This document shows positions 28,215 through 36,088 of a stretch of DNA of 64,000 nt, in pieces. Both the position numbers and the translations under genes were made by a program. The stretch covers positions 39,313-103,312 of the forward strand of contig NZ_CAFK01000253.1 in NCBI RefSeq assembly GCF_000239815.1, read 5' to 3'. The notes beneath the pieces are model-generated. The model saw nothing but the letters and a program-made list of their open reading frames with translations. It was not told the DNA's origin and ran no database searches. The number at the start of each line of letters is the position of its first letter. The first letter of the stretch is position 1. This stretch comes from Bradyrhizobium sp. STM 3843. GTDB lineage: Bacteria > Pseudomonadota > Alphaproteobacteria > Rhizobiales > Xanthobacteraceae.

Positions 28215-28898
28215 TTACTGCATCGCGACCGTGTTGCCGCCAGAGCCCTGCAGCGCCATCTGCGAGTTGAACGGCGAGTCGCCCTTGTGCGGTTCCAGCA
28301 CCACCACGATGGTGCCGACCTTGACGCGGTTGTAGAGGTCGATCGCGTCCTCGTTGGTCAGGCGGATGCAGCCCGAGGAGATAGAGGCGCCGATATATTC
28401 CGGCTGATTGGTGCCGTGGATGCGGAATAGCGTATCTTTGCCGTTGGCATAGAGATACATCGCGCGCGAACCCATCGGATTGTCCGGTCCGGGCGGCACA
28501 TAGGTCGGCACGCCGAGCCGCTGGATTTCGCCCGAGGTCGGGTGCCAGGCCGGCCACTCGGTCATGGCGCCGACCTTGGCGATGCCCGACCAGGCCATGG
28601 CCTCTTCGCCCACGGTGATGCCGTAACGGATCGCCTTGCCGCTATCGAGCACGTAATAGAGGTAGTGGTTGTCGGAATCGACAACGATCGAGCCGGGCGC
28701 TTCCTTGCGATGATAATCGACGATGGCGCGGCGGAACGGTTCCGCGACCGGTACGTTGGTGTAGCGGATCTTCGCCAGCAGTTCCTTGTCGTGTGGCTTG
28801 AAGGCCTGCGCATTGGTCGCCTCATAGGTGGTGGCCTGCATGCAGCCCGACAGCATCAGGCCCGCGGCCAGAAGTCCAAGTTTCACCTTCAGCGACAT
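28215..28898 (-). CDS. L,D-transpeptidase lipoprotein (ErfK/YbiS/YcfS/YnhG family)
   Basis: This 227-residue protein begins with a lipoprotein signal (LLAAGLMLSGC, so Cys 19 would be lipidated). A YkuD catalytic domain follows: SIVVDSDNHYLYYVLDSGKA, ITVGEEAMAWSG, and the active-site block HGTNQPEYIGASISSGCIRL with His near residue 163 and Cys near 177. It would form 3-3 cross-links in peptidoglycan or attach proteins to it. PPGPDNPMGSRAMYL is typical of the family. An in-frame ATG further upstream adds a non-signal extension and is less likely. Confidence 0.9.
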   Translation of the reverse strand: MSLKVKLGLLAAGLMLSGCMQATTYEATNAQAFKPHDKELLAKIRYTNVPVAEPFRRAIVDYHRKEAPGSIVVDSDNHYLYYVLDSGKAIRYGITVGEEAMAWSGIAKVGAMTEWPAWHPTSGEIQRLGVPTYVPPGPDNPMGSRAMYLYANGKDTLFRIHGTNQPEYIGASISSGCIRLTNEDAIDLYNRVKVGTIVVVLEPHKGDSPFNSQMALQGSGGNTVAMQ

Positions 28899-29246
28899 GG
28901 CAAATTTCCAGTTAAAGCTTGGGTTGCGCAAGCCTGGGCGCGGCAGCCCCAACGCGACGATTCCGTTGCGGATCATTATCGACAAAACGGGTCACAATTC
29001 CAGCGTCGCCAGGCCGGCTCGGCGCTGCAGCGCGGTGGTTGTTGCTTTTTTGCCGCAAGATTTCGCGGAACAGCGGTGCGCATTGTGCCATTCTGGACAC
29101 TGTCGTTCACAGCTCGGGCGACCGAAGCCTCAAAAGCCGCGGTCGGAGTTGCGCGGAAGCCGTGGACCGGACCGGAAAGCTGCGTCACAAGGCTGCAGCG
29201 AGAATCGCGTTAAAGCCTTAAAATCTTGTTCCTTTCGGAGACCTGG

Positions 29247-30224
29247 ATGTTCTCGGTGTTTGTTCCCGGCGAATCGGCGCTGAAGAAGGCGGCCATTCAA
29301 GACCTCCAGGCGCTGCCGGACAGCGCGGTCTGGATCGACCTGGTCAATCCGACCGCGGCCGAGGACAAGGCGGTCGAGAAGCTTGCCCGTGTCGCGGTGC
29401 CCACGCGGGAGGACATGCAGGAGATCGAGATCTCCAGCCGGCTCTATATCGAGAACGGCGCCCGCTACATGACCGCGACCCTGATGTGCCATTCGGACAC
29501 CGACATGCCGCGGACCACGGCGGTGACCTTCATCCTGTCGGACCACCGTCTGGTCACCGTCCGCTACGACCAGCCGAAGCCGTTCACCGTGGTGGAAGCC
29601 AAGCTCGCCCGGGCCTGCCCGTCCGGCATCACCGGCGAGATGATCCTGATGGAACTGCTCGATGCGGTGATCGACCGCTGCGCCGACATTCTGGAGCGGG
29701 TCGGGGCCGACATCGACCAGGTCTCCCACGACATCTTCGAACCGCATACCGAGCGGCACGGCCACGCCAAGCAATATTCGCAGATCCTGATCGCGATCGG
29801 CCGCAAGGGCGACCTGACCTCGAAAGTGCGCGAGAGCCTGGTCTCGATCGGGCGCATCGTCACCTTCCTTTCGGCCGTCGTCGAGGGCGTCAAATGGTCG
29901 AAGGACATGCGCGAGCAACTCAAGACCATGCAGCGCGACGTGGCCTCGCTGACGGACCATGCCTCCTATCTTGCGGGCAAGATCACCTTCGTGCTCGACG
30001 CCATGCTCGGCGTCGTCAATCTCGAGCAGAACAACATCATCAAGCTGTTCTCGGTCATGGCGGTGGTGCTGATGCCGCCAACCCTGATCGCTTCGATCTA
30101 CGGCATGAACTTCAAGGTGATGCCGGAGCTCGAATGGGTCCACGGCTATCCGATGGCGCTGATCATGATGCTGTTCGCCGCGATCGTGCCTTACTACCTC
30201 TTCAAGATCAAAAAGTGGCTGTAG
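29247..30224 (+). CDS. corA: Magnesium/cobalt transporter CorA
   Basis: This 325-residue CorA-family channel ends with two membrane helices and the signature loop YGMNF (IASIYGMNFKVMPELEW) between them, then a short basic KIKKWL tail. The large N-terminal cytosolic domain includes WIDLVNPTAAED and REDMQEIEISSRLY. GGAG six bases upstream supports the ATG at 29247 rather than a TTG 21 bases earlier. It appears monocistronic. Confidence 0.92.
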   Translation: MFSVFVPGESALKKAAIQDLQALPDSAVWIDLVNPTAAEDKAVEKLARVAVPTREDMQEIEISSRLYIENGARYMTATLMCHSDTDMPRTTAVTFILSDHRLVTVRYDQPKPFTVVEAKLARACPSGITGEMILMELLDAVIDRCADILERVGADIDQVSHDIFEPHTERHGHAKQYSQILIAIGRKGDLTSKVRESLVSIGRIVTFLSAVVEGVKWSKDMREQLKTMQRDVASLTDHASYLAGKITFVLDAMLGVVNLEQNNIIKLFSVMAVVLMPPTLIASIYGMNFKVMPELEWVHGYPMALIMMLFAAIVPYYLFKIKKWL

Positions 30225-30688
30225 TTGAACTAACGCCACGGCCAACATAGGATCGACGTGCCCTGCGTCATCGCGCCGATCGTTGCCGGATCCGCCTTAT
30301 TCACGCCTGTTTTTCGCAACTAAGATTCACATCGGTTCACGCAGCACCTGATGCGCGCATGCAACGATCTGCATACGCGTTCTGACATTCGCCATGAATT
30401 GGTCGGTGATCCTTCGCGCCAACATTCGCAAACCTGCCTTACAGATGGACTACAAGAGTTGGCGTCGGACCACCGGCATACCTGCAATGGCCTACTCGAA
30501 TGCAAGTCGGCTGCAAAGCCGCCGCAATTCCTCAGGTAAAATTTGAGCGGTGCGCTGAACGTTTGAAAGAAACTTCTCTGCGATAAGGCTAGCATGAGCA
30601 CGGCGACGACGACGCAAAGCGCGTCACCTCTGGCGCCCCGCTCAGGAGCACAAAGGCGCGTTCACCGCGCCTTAGCCAAGAGGCAGCA
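30225..30688. other. 464-base gap without a convincing gene
   Basis: Short open frames exist on both strands, but none has a family resemblance or typical codon use; the stretch is also less GC-rich than its neighbours. Only one has a plausible ribosome site: ATAAGG before an ATG at 30594, giving 37 codons (MSTATTTQSASPLAPRSGAQ and so on) that end at 30707 inside the next gene in another frame. It could be a leader peptide or chance. Confidence 0.4.
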
Positions 30689-30925
30689 ATGGTTGAGAAA
30701 CGCATAACGGCATCGGATAACGTGGTCGAGCTCGCGGCCTATCAGCGCGGCCGTGCCGGAGCGTTTGCTGCCTATGCGCTGTCGCCCAACACCTGCCGAT
30801 TTTGCGGCGCCGAACTGGAGGAAGGCGAGCGCGAGGAGGAGTGTTCCTCCGCGCTCAATGTCGAGACCGCGCGTCTGCGCTGGCGCGCCGCGCAGATCCT
30901 GCGCGGGCTGGTCTGCGAGGCATAA
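30689..30925 (+). CDS. Small protein with a zinc-ribbon-like CxxC motif
   Basis: A 78-residue cytoplasmic protein of unknown function. CRFCGAELEEGEREEECSS holds a CxxC pair, a highly acidic stretch and a third Cys; a fourth Cys lies near the C-terminus (LVCEA). That is suggestive of a small zinc-binding or redox unit, though spacing is not that of a standard zinc ribbon. AAGAGG is placed well before the ATG, and composition is like neighbouring genes. Confidence 0.65.
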   Translation: MVEKRITASDNVVELAAYQRGRAGAFAAYALSPNTCRFCGAELEEGEREEECSSALNVETARLRWRAAQILRGLVCEA

Positions 30926-30997
30926 GTTTCGCCCGTTATCTGTGGCGCCACGACAACGGGCGCTCGCCGGTCGCCGCCCGTTAAGCCGGCCACGCCG

Positions 30998-31792
30998 TTA
31001 ACGGCGGTCCATCTGGCGAACGATTTGGGCGGTCGCCACCACCACTTCCCTGATTTGGCCGTTATCCGCAAACGGCGCCAGCCGCGCCTCGACATCAGCC
31101 AGCATCGTGCCGACCTTGTCGCCGAGCAGGGCGGGAGACGATGACGAATAGGTGAGCACGCGCCGGGCGAGGTCGCCGACACTGATCATGTGGCTCGCCT
31201 CCACCTTGATCGTTTCAGCCTCGCGAAACCGGCTGCCGTCGAGAAAGGCCGCAAGTTCGCGATGAAGGCGTGCCGATCGTCCGCCCAGCGGTATCGGCCC
31301 GTCCTGCGCCCACGCGACCCGCGCCGCGTTGTGGATGTCGAGCCACGGGTTACGGCCGTCCGCAACCGAGGCTGAAGTGCAGATCAGGATGGCACCATCG
31401 GGCGCCAGCAGGCGCTCCAGCGCGCTCAGCGTCGCCGTGCGCTCCATCCAATGCAGCGCACGGCCGATCGTGACCACCTCGAACTGGCCGATGTCGGCGG
31501 GCAGATCTTCGGCCTTGCCATCGATCAGCATCACGGCATGGCCAGCTGCCGCCGCTGCCTCGCGTGCCGCTGCCAGCATCGCGGGCTCTGGATCGACGCC
31601 GACCACGCATCCGACATGGGGCGCGAATCCCAGCGCCAGCAGGCCGGGACCGGTGCCGAGATCGATCAGCGATTGTTGCGTCGAGAGCCTCAGTTGCTGG
31701 GCGACGCGCTGGAAGAATGCAGCGGGGTAGGGCGGACGCAGCCGCTCGTAGAGTGCGGCAGTGGTCGCAAAGCGTCCCATGCAGCCGTTCAT
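30998..31792 (-). CDS. Class I SAM-dependent methyltransferase
   Basis: This 264-residue protein has the SAM-binding motif I LIDLGTGPGLLALGF, followed by an acidic motif II (VVGVDPEPAMLAAA) and IGRALHWMERTATL, typical of the UbiE/BioC-like Methyltransf_11 group. The N-terminal AALYERLRPPYPAAFF is common in that group and contacts the substrate. The substrate cannot be read. A second Met at 31780 is an alternative start. Confidence 0.83.
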   Translation of the reverse strand: MNGCMGRFATTAALYERLRPPYPAAFFQRVAQQLRLSTQQSLIDLGTGPGLLALGFAPHVGCVVGVDPEPAMLAAAREAAAAAGHAVMLIDGKAEDLPADIGQFEVVTIGRALHWMERTATLSALERLLAPDGAILICTSASVADGRNPWLDIHNAARVAWAQDGPIPLGGRSARLHRELAAFLDGSRFREAETIKVEASHMISVGDLARRVLTYSSSSPALLGDKVGTMLADVEARLAPFADNGQIREVVVATAQIVRQMDRR

Positions 31793-31900
31793 CCATCGTT
31801 CAAGCTGAGCGGAGGATAGGACTCGCCCGAGAGCTGCGCGAGTCGGCGCCGATCACGTTTCGGAGTCCTGCATCACCTGCCGAGGTTCGGAGCAGAGCAG

Positions 31901-31925
31901 GGAACCATTGTACGTGATCGTAGTT
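31901..31925 (+). promoter_or_regulatory. EcfG-type general stress promoter
   Basis: GGAAC at 31901-31905, exactly 17 bases, then GTT at 31923-31925. The start codon of the poly-histidine protein lies 38 bases past the -10 element, a normal leader length. Confidence 0.65.
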
Positions 31926-31962
31926 CTTGTCGCGGGCTGGGATACCACATTGGAGAATACAC

Positions 31963-32292
31963 TTGGACAAGAAGATCGCCGGACTTTTGGGTGCCGCGGC
32001 TGCGCTCGGCACGTTCACGTCATCTCAGGCTGCACCGGTGCAGGTGCCGGCCGACGCGTTGCGCGCAAACTCCTATGCCGATCTGCTGGAGCCGATCCCG
32101 AATGCCGGCGTCATCCTGCAGGCGATGGACCGCGAGCAGGGCGCTGAGCCATCCGACGCTCAGGTCGTGCAGGTGCGCTACCATCACCACCACCATCATC
32201 ATCACTGGCACCGCCCGGTGATCGTGGTGAGGCCGCATCGGCACCACCATCACCATCACCATCATCACCACCACCATTTCCGCCGGTATTGA
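31963..32292 (+). CDS. Exported poly-histidine protein
   Basis: A 109-residue protein beginning with TTG, chosen because GGAG lies 7 bases before it and the signal peptide (MDKKIAGLLGAAAALGTFTS, cleavage after SQA) starts there. The mature part has a short acidic segment (ANSYADLLEPIPNAGVILQA, MDREQGAEPSD). It ends in runs of 8 and 12 consecutive His separated by WHRPVIVVRPHR. Such tails bind Ni, Co, Cu or Zn in other proteins, so periplasmic metal buffering is plausible, but no metal transport gene is adjacent. An exact GGAAC-N17-GTT promoter and a good terminator bracket the gene. Confidence 0.78.
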   Translation: MDKKIAGLLGAAAALGTFTSSQAAPVQVPADALRANSYADLLEPIPNAGVILQAMDREQGAEPSDAQVVQVRYHHHHHHHHWHRPVIVVRPHRHHHHHHHHHHHHFRRY

Positions 32293-32309
32293 TACGGAGA
32301 GGTTGCGTG

Positions 32310-32347
32310 GCGGCTCCGGAGCCTCAGCTCCAGAGCCGCTTTGTTTT
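32310..32347 (+). terminator. Rho-independent terminator of the poly-histidine gene
   Basis: GCGGCTCCGGAG pairs with CTCCAGAGCCGC (one C/A mismatch) over a 6-base loop and is followed by TTTGTTTT. This is the best classical terminator in the window. Confidence 0.8.
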
Positions 32348-32427
32348 GGGCGCCCACCTGCAAAACGCCTCTAACAGGGCGCTCCGCGGGAGAGGCTCAT
32401 CGCTGCGGGCGGTGGGCAGGCTGACTG

Positions 32428-33180
32428 TCACACATGCTGGCCGCCGTTGATATGGATCTCGGCGCCGTTCACGTAAGAGCTGGTGTCGGTGCACAGCACG
32501 TAGACGATCTTCGCCACCTCGTCCGGGGTGCCAAGCCGATGCATCGGGATCTGCTCGGCGACGATCTTCTCGGTGCCCGGCGACAGGATCGAGGTGTCGA
32601 TCTCACCCGGCGCGATCGAGTTGACGCGCACGCCGACCCGGCCGAAATCGGAAGCCATCTCACGCGTCAGGGCGGCGAGTGCCGCCTTCGAGGTCGCATA
32701 GGCGGCGCCCGCGAAGGGGTGCACCCGCGAGCCGGCGATCGAGGTCACGTTGACAACCGAGCCCTTCACCGCCTTCAATTCCTCGATCAACCCGCGCGCC
32801 ATCATGATCGGCGCGAAGAAGTTGACGCGGAAGACGTGATTCCAGGTTTCGAGATCGGTGTCGACAGTGCCGAGCCGTGAGCCGCCGGGCCCCTTCGGCG
32901 AAATCGCGGCGTTGTTGACCAGCGCATGCAGCGCGTTGCCGTCGAGCCTGCGCTTGATCTCGTCGATCGCGCGAAGCGTGTCCTCTGGATTGGCGAGGTC
33001 GACCTGGATGTGATCCTCAGGCCCGCCGTCCCAGGGGCATTCCTCGGGAAACGGGTGCCGCGAGCAGGTGATGACGCGCCAGCCTGCCGACGAGAAGCGG
33101 ATCACGGTGGCGTGGCCGATGCCGCGGCTCGCACCGGTAAGGATCATCGTGCGCCGCGGCTGGTTGGATGAGGTCGGCAT
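32428..33180 (-). CDS. Short-chain dehydrogenase/reductase (SDR)
   Basis: This 250-residue classical SDR has the cofactor motif TGASRGIGHA, NNAAIS (NAG-type), catalytic Ser in VTSIAGS, and YATSKAALAALTREMA with Tyr and Lys. Acid at the end of strand 2 is absent, and CSRHPFPEECPW with its Arg suggests NADP. The ATG at 33180 starts immediately before the Rossmann strand; an in-frame codon 30 bases upstream is less likely. The substrate is unknown. It runs leftward after a dispersed repeat. Confidence 0.87.
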   Translation of the reverse strand: MPTSSNQPRRTMILTGASRGIGHATVIRFSSAGWRVITCSRHPFPEECPWDGGPEDHIQVDLANPEDTLRAIDEIKRRLDGNALHALVNNAAISPKGPGGSRLGTVDTDLETWNHVFRVNFFAPIMMARGLIEELKAVKGSVVNVTSIAGSRVHPFAGAAYATSKAALAALTREMASDFGRVGVRVNSIAPGEIDTSILSPGTEKIVAEQIPMHRLGTPDEVAKIVYVLCTDTSSYVNGAEIHINGGQHV

Positions 33181-33230
33181 GAACTGGTCTCTCACTGACA
33201 GGCTTATCACGGCCGTTGCGGCATTGGGTC

Positions 33231-33360
33231 GTCATTCCGGGGCGATGCGCAGCATCGAAACGGAATCTCGTGATTCCCAGATGCGCAATTGCGCATCGGT
33301 GGTCTGGTCCTCCGCGCAAAATGGCAGAGCCATCTTGTCGCGCGACCATCCCGGGATGAC
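33231..33360. repeat. Palindromic dispersed repeat, family C copy 1
   Basis: It begins GTCATTCCGGGGCGATGCGC and ends CCATCCCGGGATGAC, with internal hairpins (GATGCGCAATTGCGCATC). The shorter copy at 39092-39171 has the same ends, and a fragment lies at 62831. It separates SDR and pdxH. Confidence 0.75.
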
Positions 33361-33365
33361 GAGAC

Positions 33366-34016
33366 TTACGGATACATCCTCACCTTCGTCCATCCATCGG
33401 CCGGCGTCTCGCGGCGGAATTCAACCCGATCATGCAGGCGGAACGGGCGGTCGTGCCAGAACTCCATACGCAGCGGCGTGATGCGCCAGCCGCTCCAGCC
33501 AGGCGGGCGCGGCACTTCGCCGATGATGTATTGGGTGGCGACCTTGGCGATTGCCTGCTCGAAGGCGAAGCGGCTCTCCAACGGCTCCGACTGCTTGCTC
33601 GCCCAAGCCCCGAGCTGGGCCTGTTTCGGACGGGTGGCGAAATAGGCATCGGCCTCCGCGTCCGTCACCGGTGTCACGGGGCCGCGGATCCGCACCTGCC
33701 GGCGCAAAGACTTCCAATGAAAGAGTAAGGCCGCCTTAGGATTTGTGGCGAGTTCGCGGCCTTTCTGGCTCGCTTTATGACTGTAGAACACGAAGCCGGC
33801 TGCGTCATAGCCCTTCATCAGCACCATGCGCACATCGGGCAGGCCCGTGTCGTCCACCGTGGCCAGCGCCATCGCGTTCGGATCGTTCGGCTCGCTCTTG
33901 GCGGCTTCCGCAAACCACTCGGCAAACAGCGCAAACGGTTCTCCGGCCTGAGTGAAATCGGGCGAGTGACCTGATGTTAAGGTTGTCTGGTGTTTGATGG
34001 TCGTGGGGTCGGTCAT
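33366..34016 (-). CDS. pdxH: Pyridoxamine 5'-phosphate oxidase
   Basis: This 216-residue FMN enzyme would oxidise PNP/PMP to pyridoxal phosphate. Signatures are PNAMALATVDDTGLPDVRMV, LMKGYDAAGFVFYSHKASQKG, LLFHWKSLRRQVRIRG with FMN-contacting residues, and the C-terminal WSGWRITPLRMEFWHDRPFR, followed by LHDRVEFRR. Length fits the family. The ATG at 34016 is chosen because a longer version would run into the divergent lipoprotein gene. No strong ribosome site is visible. Confidence 0.92.
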   Translation of the reverse strand: MTDPTTIKHQTTLTSGHSPDFTQAGEPFALFAEWFAEAAKSEPNDPNAMALATVDDTGLPDVRMVLMKGYDAAGFVFYSHKASQKGRELATNPKAALLFHWKSLRRQVRIRGPVTPVTDAEADAYFATRPKQAQLGAWASKQSEPLESRFAFEQAIAKVATQYIIGEVPRPPGWSGWRITPLRMEFWHDRPFRLHDRVEFRRETPADGWTKVRMYP

Positions 34017-34033
34017 GGAGGGGAGTCCGAGTT

Positions 34034-34549
34034 TTGCGTTCACCCGCGGCCAAGAGCGCGCAGTGCCGGTCTGTTCCGGCCCTATATAGGGCATCGGTAC
34101 GCTTTGGCCTATCGGCGATCGGCTCCGCCGGCACCGCGCTTACACTGATTCTGATCGGGCTCACCGGCGGGGGCTGCGCCATGTCGCGTTCCGGCTCGGA
34201 GAGCGCGTTCGCCAAGATGCAGGAGGCCGAAGTCACGGGATCGCTCAGGGGTCCGGTCGCCGCCGAGCCGACCGAAGCCGACCTGGCGTTCGCCCGCAAT
34301 GCCGCCTCCGACGTGCTGACCAAGGGGGACAAGGATTCCAGCCAACCGTGGCACAATCCCCAGACTGGAGCCCGCGGCTCGGTGACGCCGATCGCCAAGA
34401 TCTACACCGGCGACGCCGGCAAGACCTGCCGCGATTTCCTCGCCAGCTATGTGAATGGTAAGACCGAGCGCTGGCTGCAGGGGTCCGCCTGTCGCATCGA
34501 ACGCGGCCGGTGGGCCATTCACAGCCTCAAACCTTGGCAGCAGGGTTAG
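34034..34549 (+). CDS. Surface lipoprotein of the 17-kDa antigen (RT0821/Lpp0805) type
   Basis: A 171-residue protein. TTG at 34034 has GAGGGGAG 8 bases before it and allows an N-terminal membrane segment ending in the lipobox LTGGGC (LTLILIGLTGGGCAMS), so Cys near residue 48 would be lipidated. Starting at the later ATG would lose this signal. The C-terminal domain (KIYTGDAGKTCRDFLASYVN, GSACRIERGRWAIHSLKPW) with two Cys resembles the surface-antigen domain of rickettsial 17-kDa proteins. It is divergent from pdxH with only 17 bases between starts. Confidence 0.72.
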   Translation: MRSPAAKSAQCRSVPALYRASVRFGLSAIGSAGTALTLILIGLTGGGCAMSRSGSESAFAKMQEAEVTGSLRGPVAAEPTEADLAFARNAASDVLTKGDKDSSQPWHNPQTGARGSVTPIAKIYTGDAGKTCRDFLASYVNGKTERWLQGSACRIERGRWAIHSLKPWQQG

Positions 34550-34564
34550 TTCATCCGCGGGAAC

Positions 34565-34584
34565 CCGTTGTAAAAATACAACGG
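34565..34584. terminator. Small hairpin after the lipoprotein gene
   Basis: CCGTTGTA and TACAACGG form a perfect 8-bp stem over AAAA, 15 bases past the stop. There is no T-run, so it may only weakly terminate before the DnaJ-family gene. Confidence 0.45.
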
Positions 34585-34658
34585 ACTCCCCAGATGAAAT
34601 GCAAAGCGGGCGGGGAGCCCATAGGTTAGTATCTGATTTTCGTAAGGAGACGTGACGG

Positions 34659-35615
34659 ATGCGCGACCCCTATGAGGTCTTGGGGGTGCCGCGGAGCGCT
34701 AGCGCTGCGGCCATCAAGAGCGCTTATCGCAAGCTCGCCAAGAAGCACCATCCCGACAGCAACAAGAACGATCCGAAAGCGTCGGCCAAGTTTGCCGAGA
34801 TCAACACCGCCAACGAGATCCTCGGGGATGAGGAGAAGCGCAAGCAATTCGACCGCGGTGAGATCGATGCCGAGGGCAAGCCGCGCTTCCAGGGCTTTCC
34901 GGGCGGCGGTGGCGCCGGCCGGGCCGGGCCGGGCGGGTTCGAGAGCTATAGCTTCCGCAGCGGCGGAGGTGCTGGCGGGTTCGGCGGCGCAGGCGGCTTC
35001 GAGGACATTCTCAACAGCATGTTCGGCGGTGCTGCGCGTGGCGCACGCTCCGGCGGCGGCTCGTTCGATTTCGATGCCGGTGGTGTCGGCCTTGATCTGG
35101 ACCTGAACGTCTCGATGACCGTCACGCTCGAGGAATCCGTCAATGGCGGCGAGAAGCGGGTGCGGCTGCCGACCGGTCGCGAGCTGAATGTCAAGATTCC
35201 GGCGGGCGTCATCGCCGGCCAGCAGATCCGGTTGAAGGGACAGGGCGAGAGCGCGCCCGGCCACAAGCCGGGTGATCTGCTGATTACGATCCAGATCGCA
35301 CCGCATCCTTACTTCAAGGTCGAGGGCAGCGATCTCAGGCTGGACCTGCCGATATCGCTCTATGAAGCGGTGCTTGGTGCCAAGGTGCGGGTGCCGACCT
35401 TGGGCAGCGCGGTCGAGCTGTCGATTCCGAAGAACACGTCGAGCGGCCGGACCTTCCGGTTGAAGGGCAAGGGTCTGCCCAAGAGCGGTGGCAGCGGCGA
35501 CCTCTTCGTCACGACCAGGATCATGCTACCGGATGGGAATGACGCCGAGCTCGAGACCTTGATGACCAAGTGGCGCGACCGCCACCCTTACAATCCGCGC
35601 AGCAATCTTCCGTAA
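34659..35615 (+). CDS. DnaJ-class co-chaperone without zinc finger (CbpA/DjlA-like type II)
   Basis: This 318-residue protein starts with a complete J domain (residues 3-70) containing the HPD motif (KKHHPDSNKNDP) that stimulates Hsp70. A Gly/Phe-rich linker (GGGGAGRAGPGGFESYSF) and the DnaJ C-terminal substrate-binding domain (LNVSMTVTLEESVNGGEKRV, PAGVIAGQQIRLKGQG) follow. The Cys-rich zinc finger of true DnaJ is absent, so it belongs to the CbpA class. AAGGAG precedes the ATG. It appears to be monocistronic and is followed by a 473-base non-coding stretch. Confidence 0.9.
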   Translation: MRDPYEVLGVPRSASAAAIKSAYRKLAKKHHPDSNKNDPKASAKFAEINTANEILGDEEKRKQFDRGEIDAEGKPRFQGFPGGGGAGRAGPGGFESYSFRSGGGAGGFGGAGGFEDILNSMFGGAARGARSGGGSFDFDAGGVGLDLDLNVSMTVTLEESVNGGEKRVRLPTGRELNVKIPAGVIAGQQIRLKGQGESAPGHKPGDLLITIQIAPHPYFKVEGSDLRLDLPISLYEAVLGAKVRVPTLGSAVELSIPKNTSSGRTFRLKGKGLPKSGGSGDLFVTTRIMLPDGNDAELETLMTKWRDRHPYNPRSNLP

Positions 35616-35771
35616 CACGCGGCGGCGTCTCTGACGCAGAGGTCGCGCCACCGCTGCTTGTTCGACGTCGAGCTGAGCGCAGCGTGCGGGCCGCGGATAT
35701 GATGACTCCGCGGCTGTCCGCGCGCTCTGGCTGCGCGGACGACGCTGCGTCCGGATGTGAAGCGAGGGCAC

Positions 35772-35829
35772 AAAAAAGTGCGGCCTCGAGAGGGGGACCA
35801 GCGCGGTACAAAACCCCAATCGAGGCCGC
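35772..35829 (-). terminator. Leftward intrinsic terminator in a 473-base gap
   Basis: On the minus strand GCGGCCTCGA pairs perfectly with TCGAGGCCGC across 30 bases, which contain a second GGGG/CCCC pairing. AC and a run of six T follow. It lies 260 bases past the anti-sigma stop, so it either ends a long 3' leader of the sigma operon or the transcript of a small RNA. The rest of 35616-36088 shows no convincing gene, only short open frames and GC-rich hairpins around 35690-35750. Confidence 0.55.
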
Positions 35830-36088
35830 TTGCGTGTCGATCGGCGGATCGAACGCTCCTCATTTTTTCGTGAGTATTCGGTACGATATTGAGACGCGTT
35901 CGTGGCCTCATTTCAGACTTTCGATGACCGAATTGGGACATCGACCTTGGCGTGTTAGGTAGCTACCGCGCCGACGTGGCATCTGCACGTCAGCAGTCGC
36001 AAACGCGGGTGCGGCAACTACCTCTCAGCGTGTCGGGAATCCTGAACTATCTCTGCCATCAGAGCGTGTGTCACGCTTATTACGCACG

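Noticed and set aside
30320..30601. Minus-strand frame in the gap after corA, and other fragments there that vaguely recall a histidine-kinase piece
   Set aside because: The similarity is too weak, needs frame changes and includes many Cys and Ser atypical of the genome.
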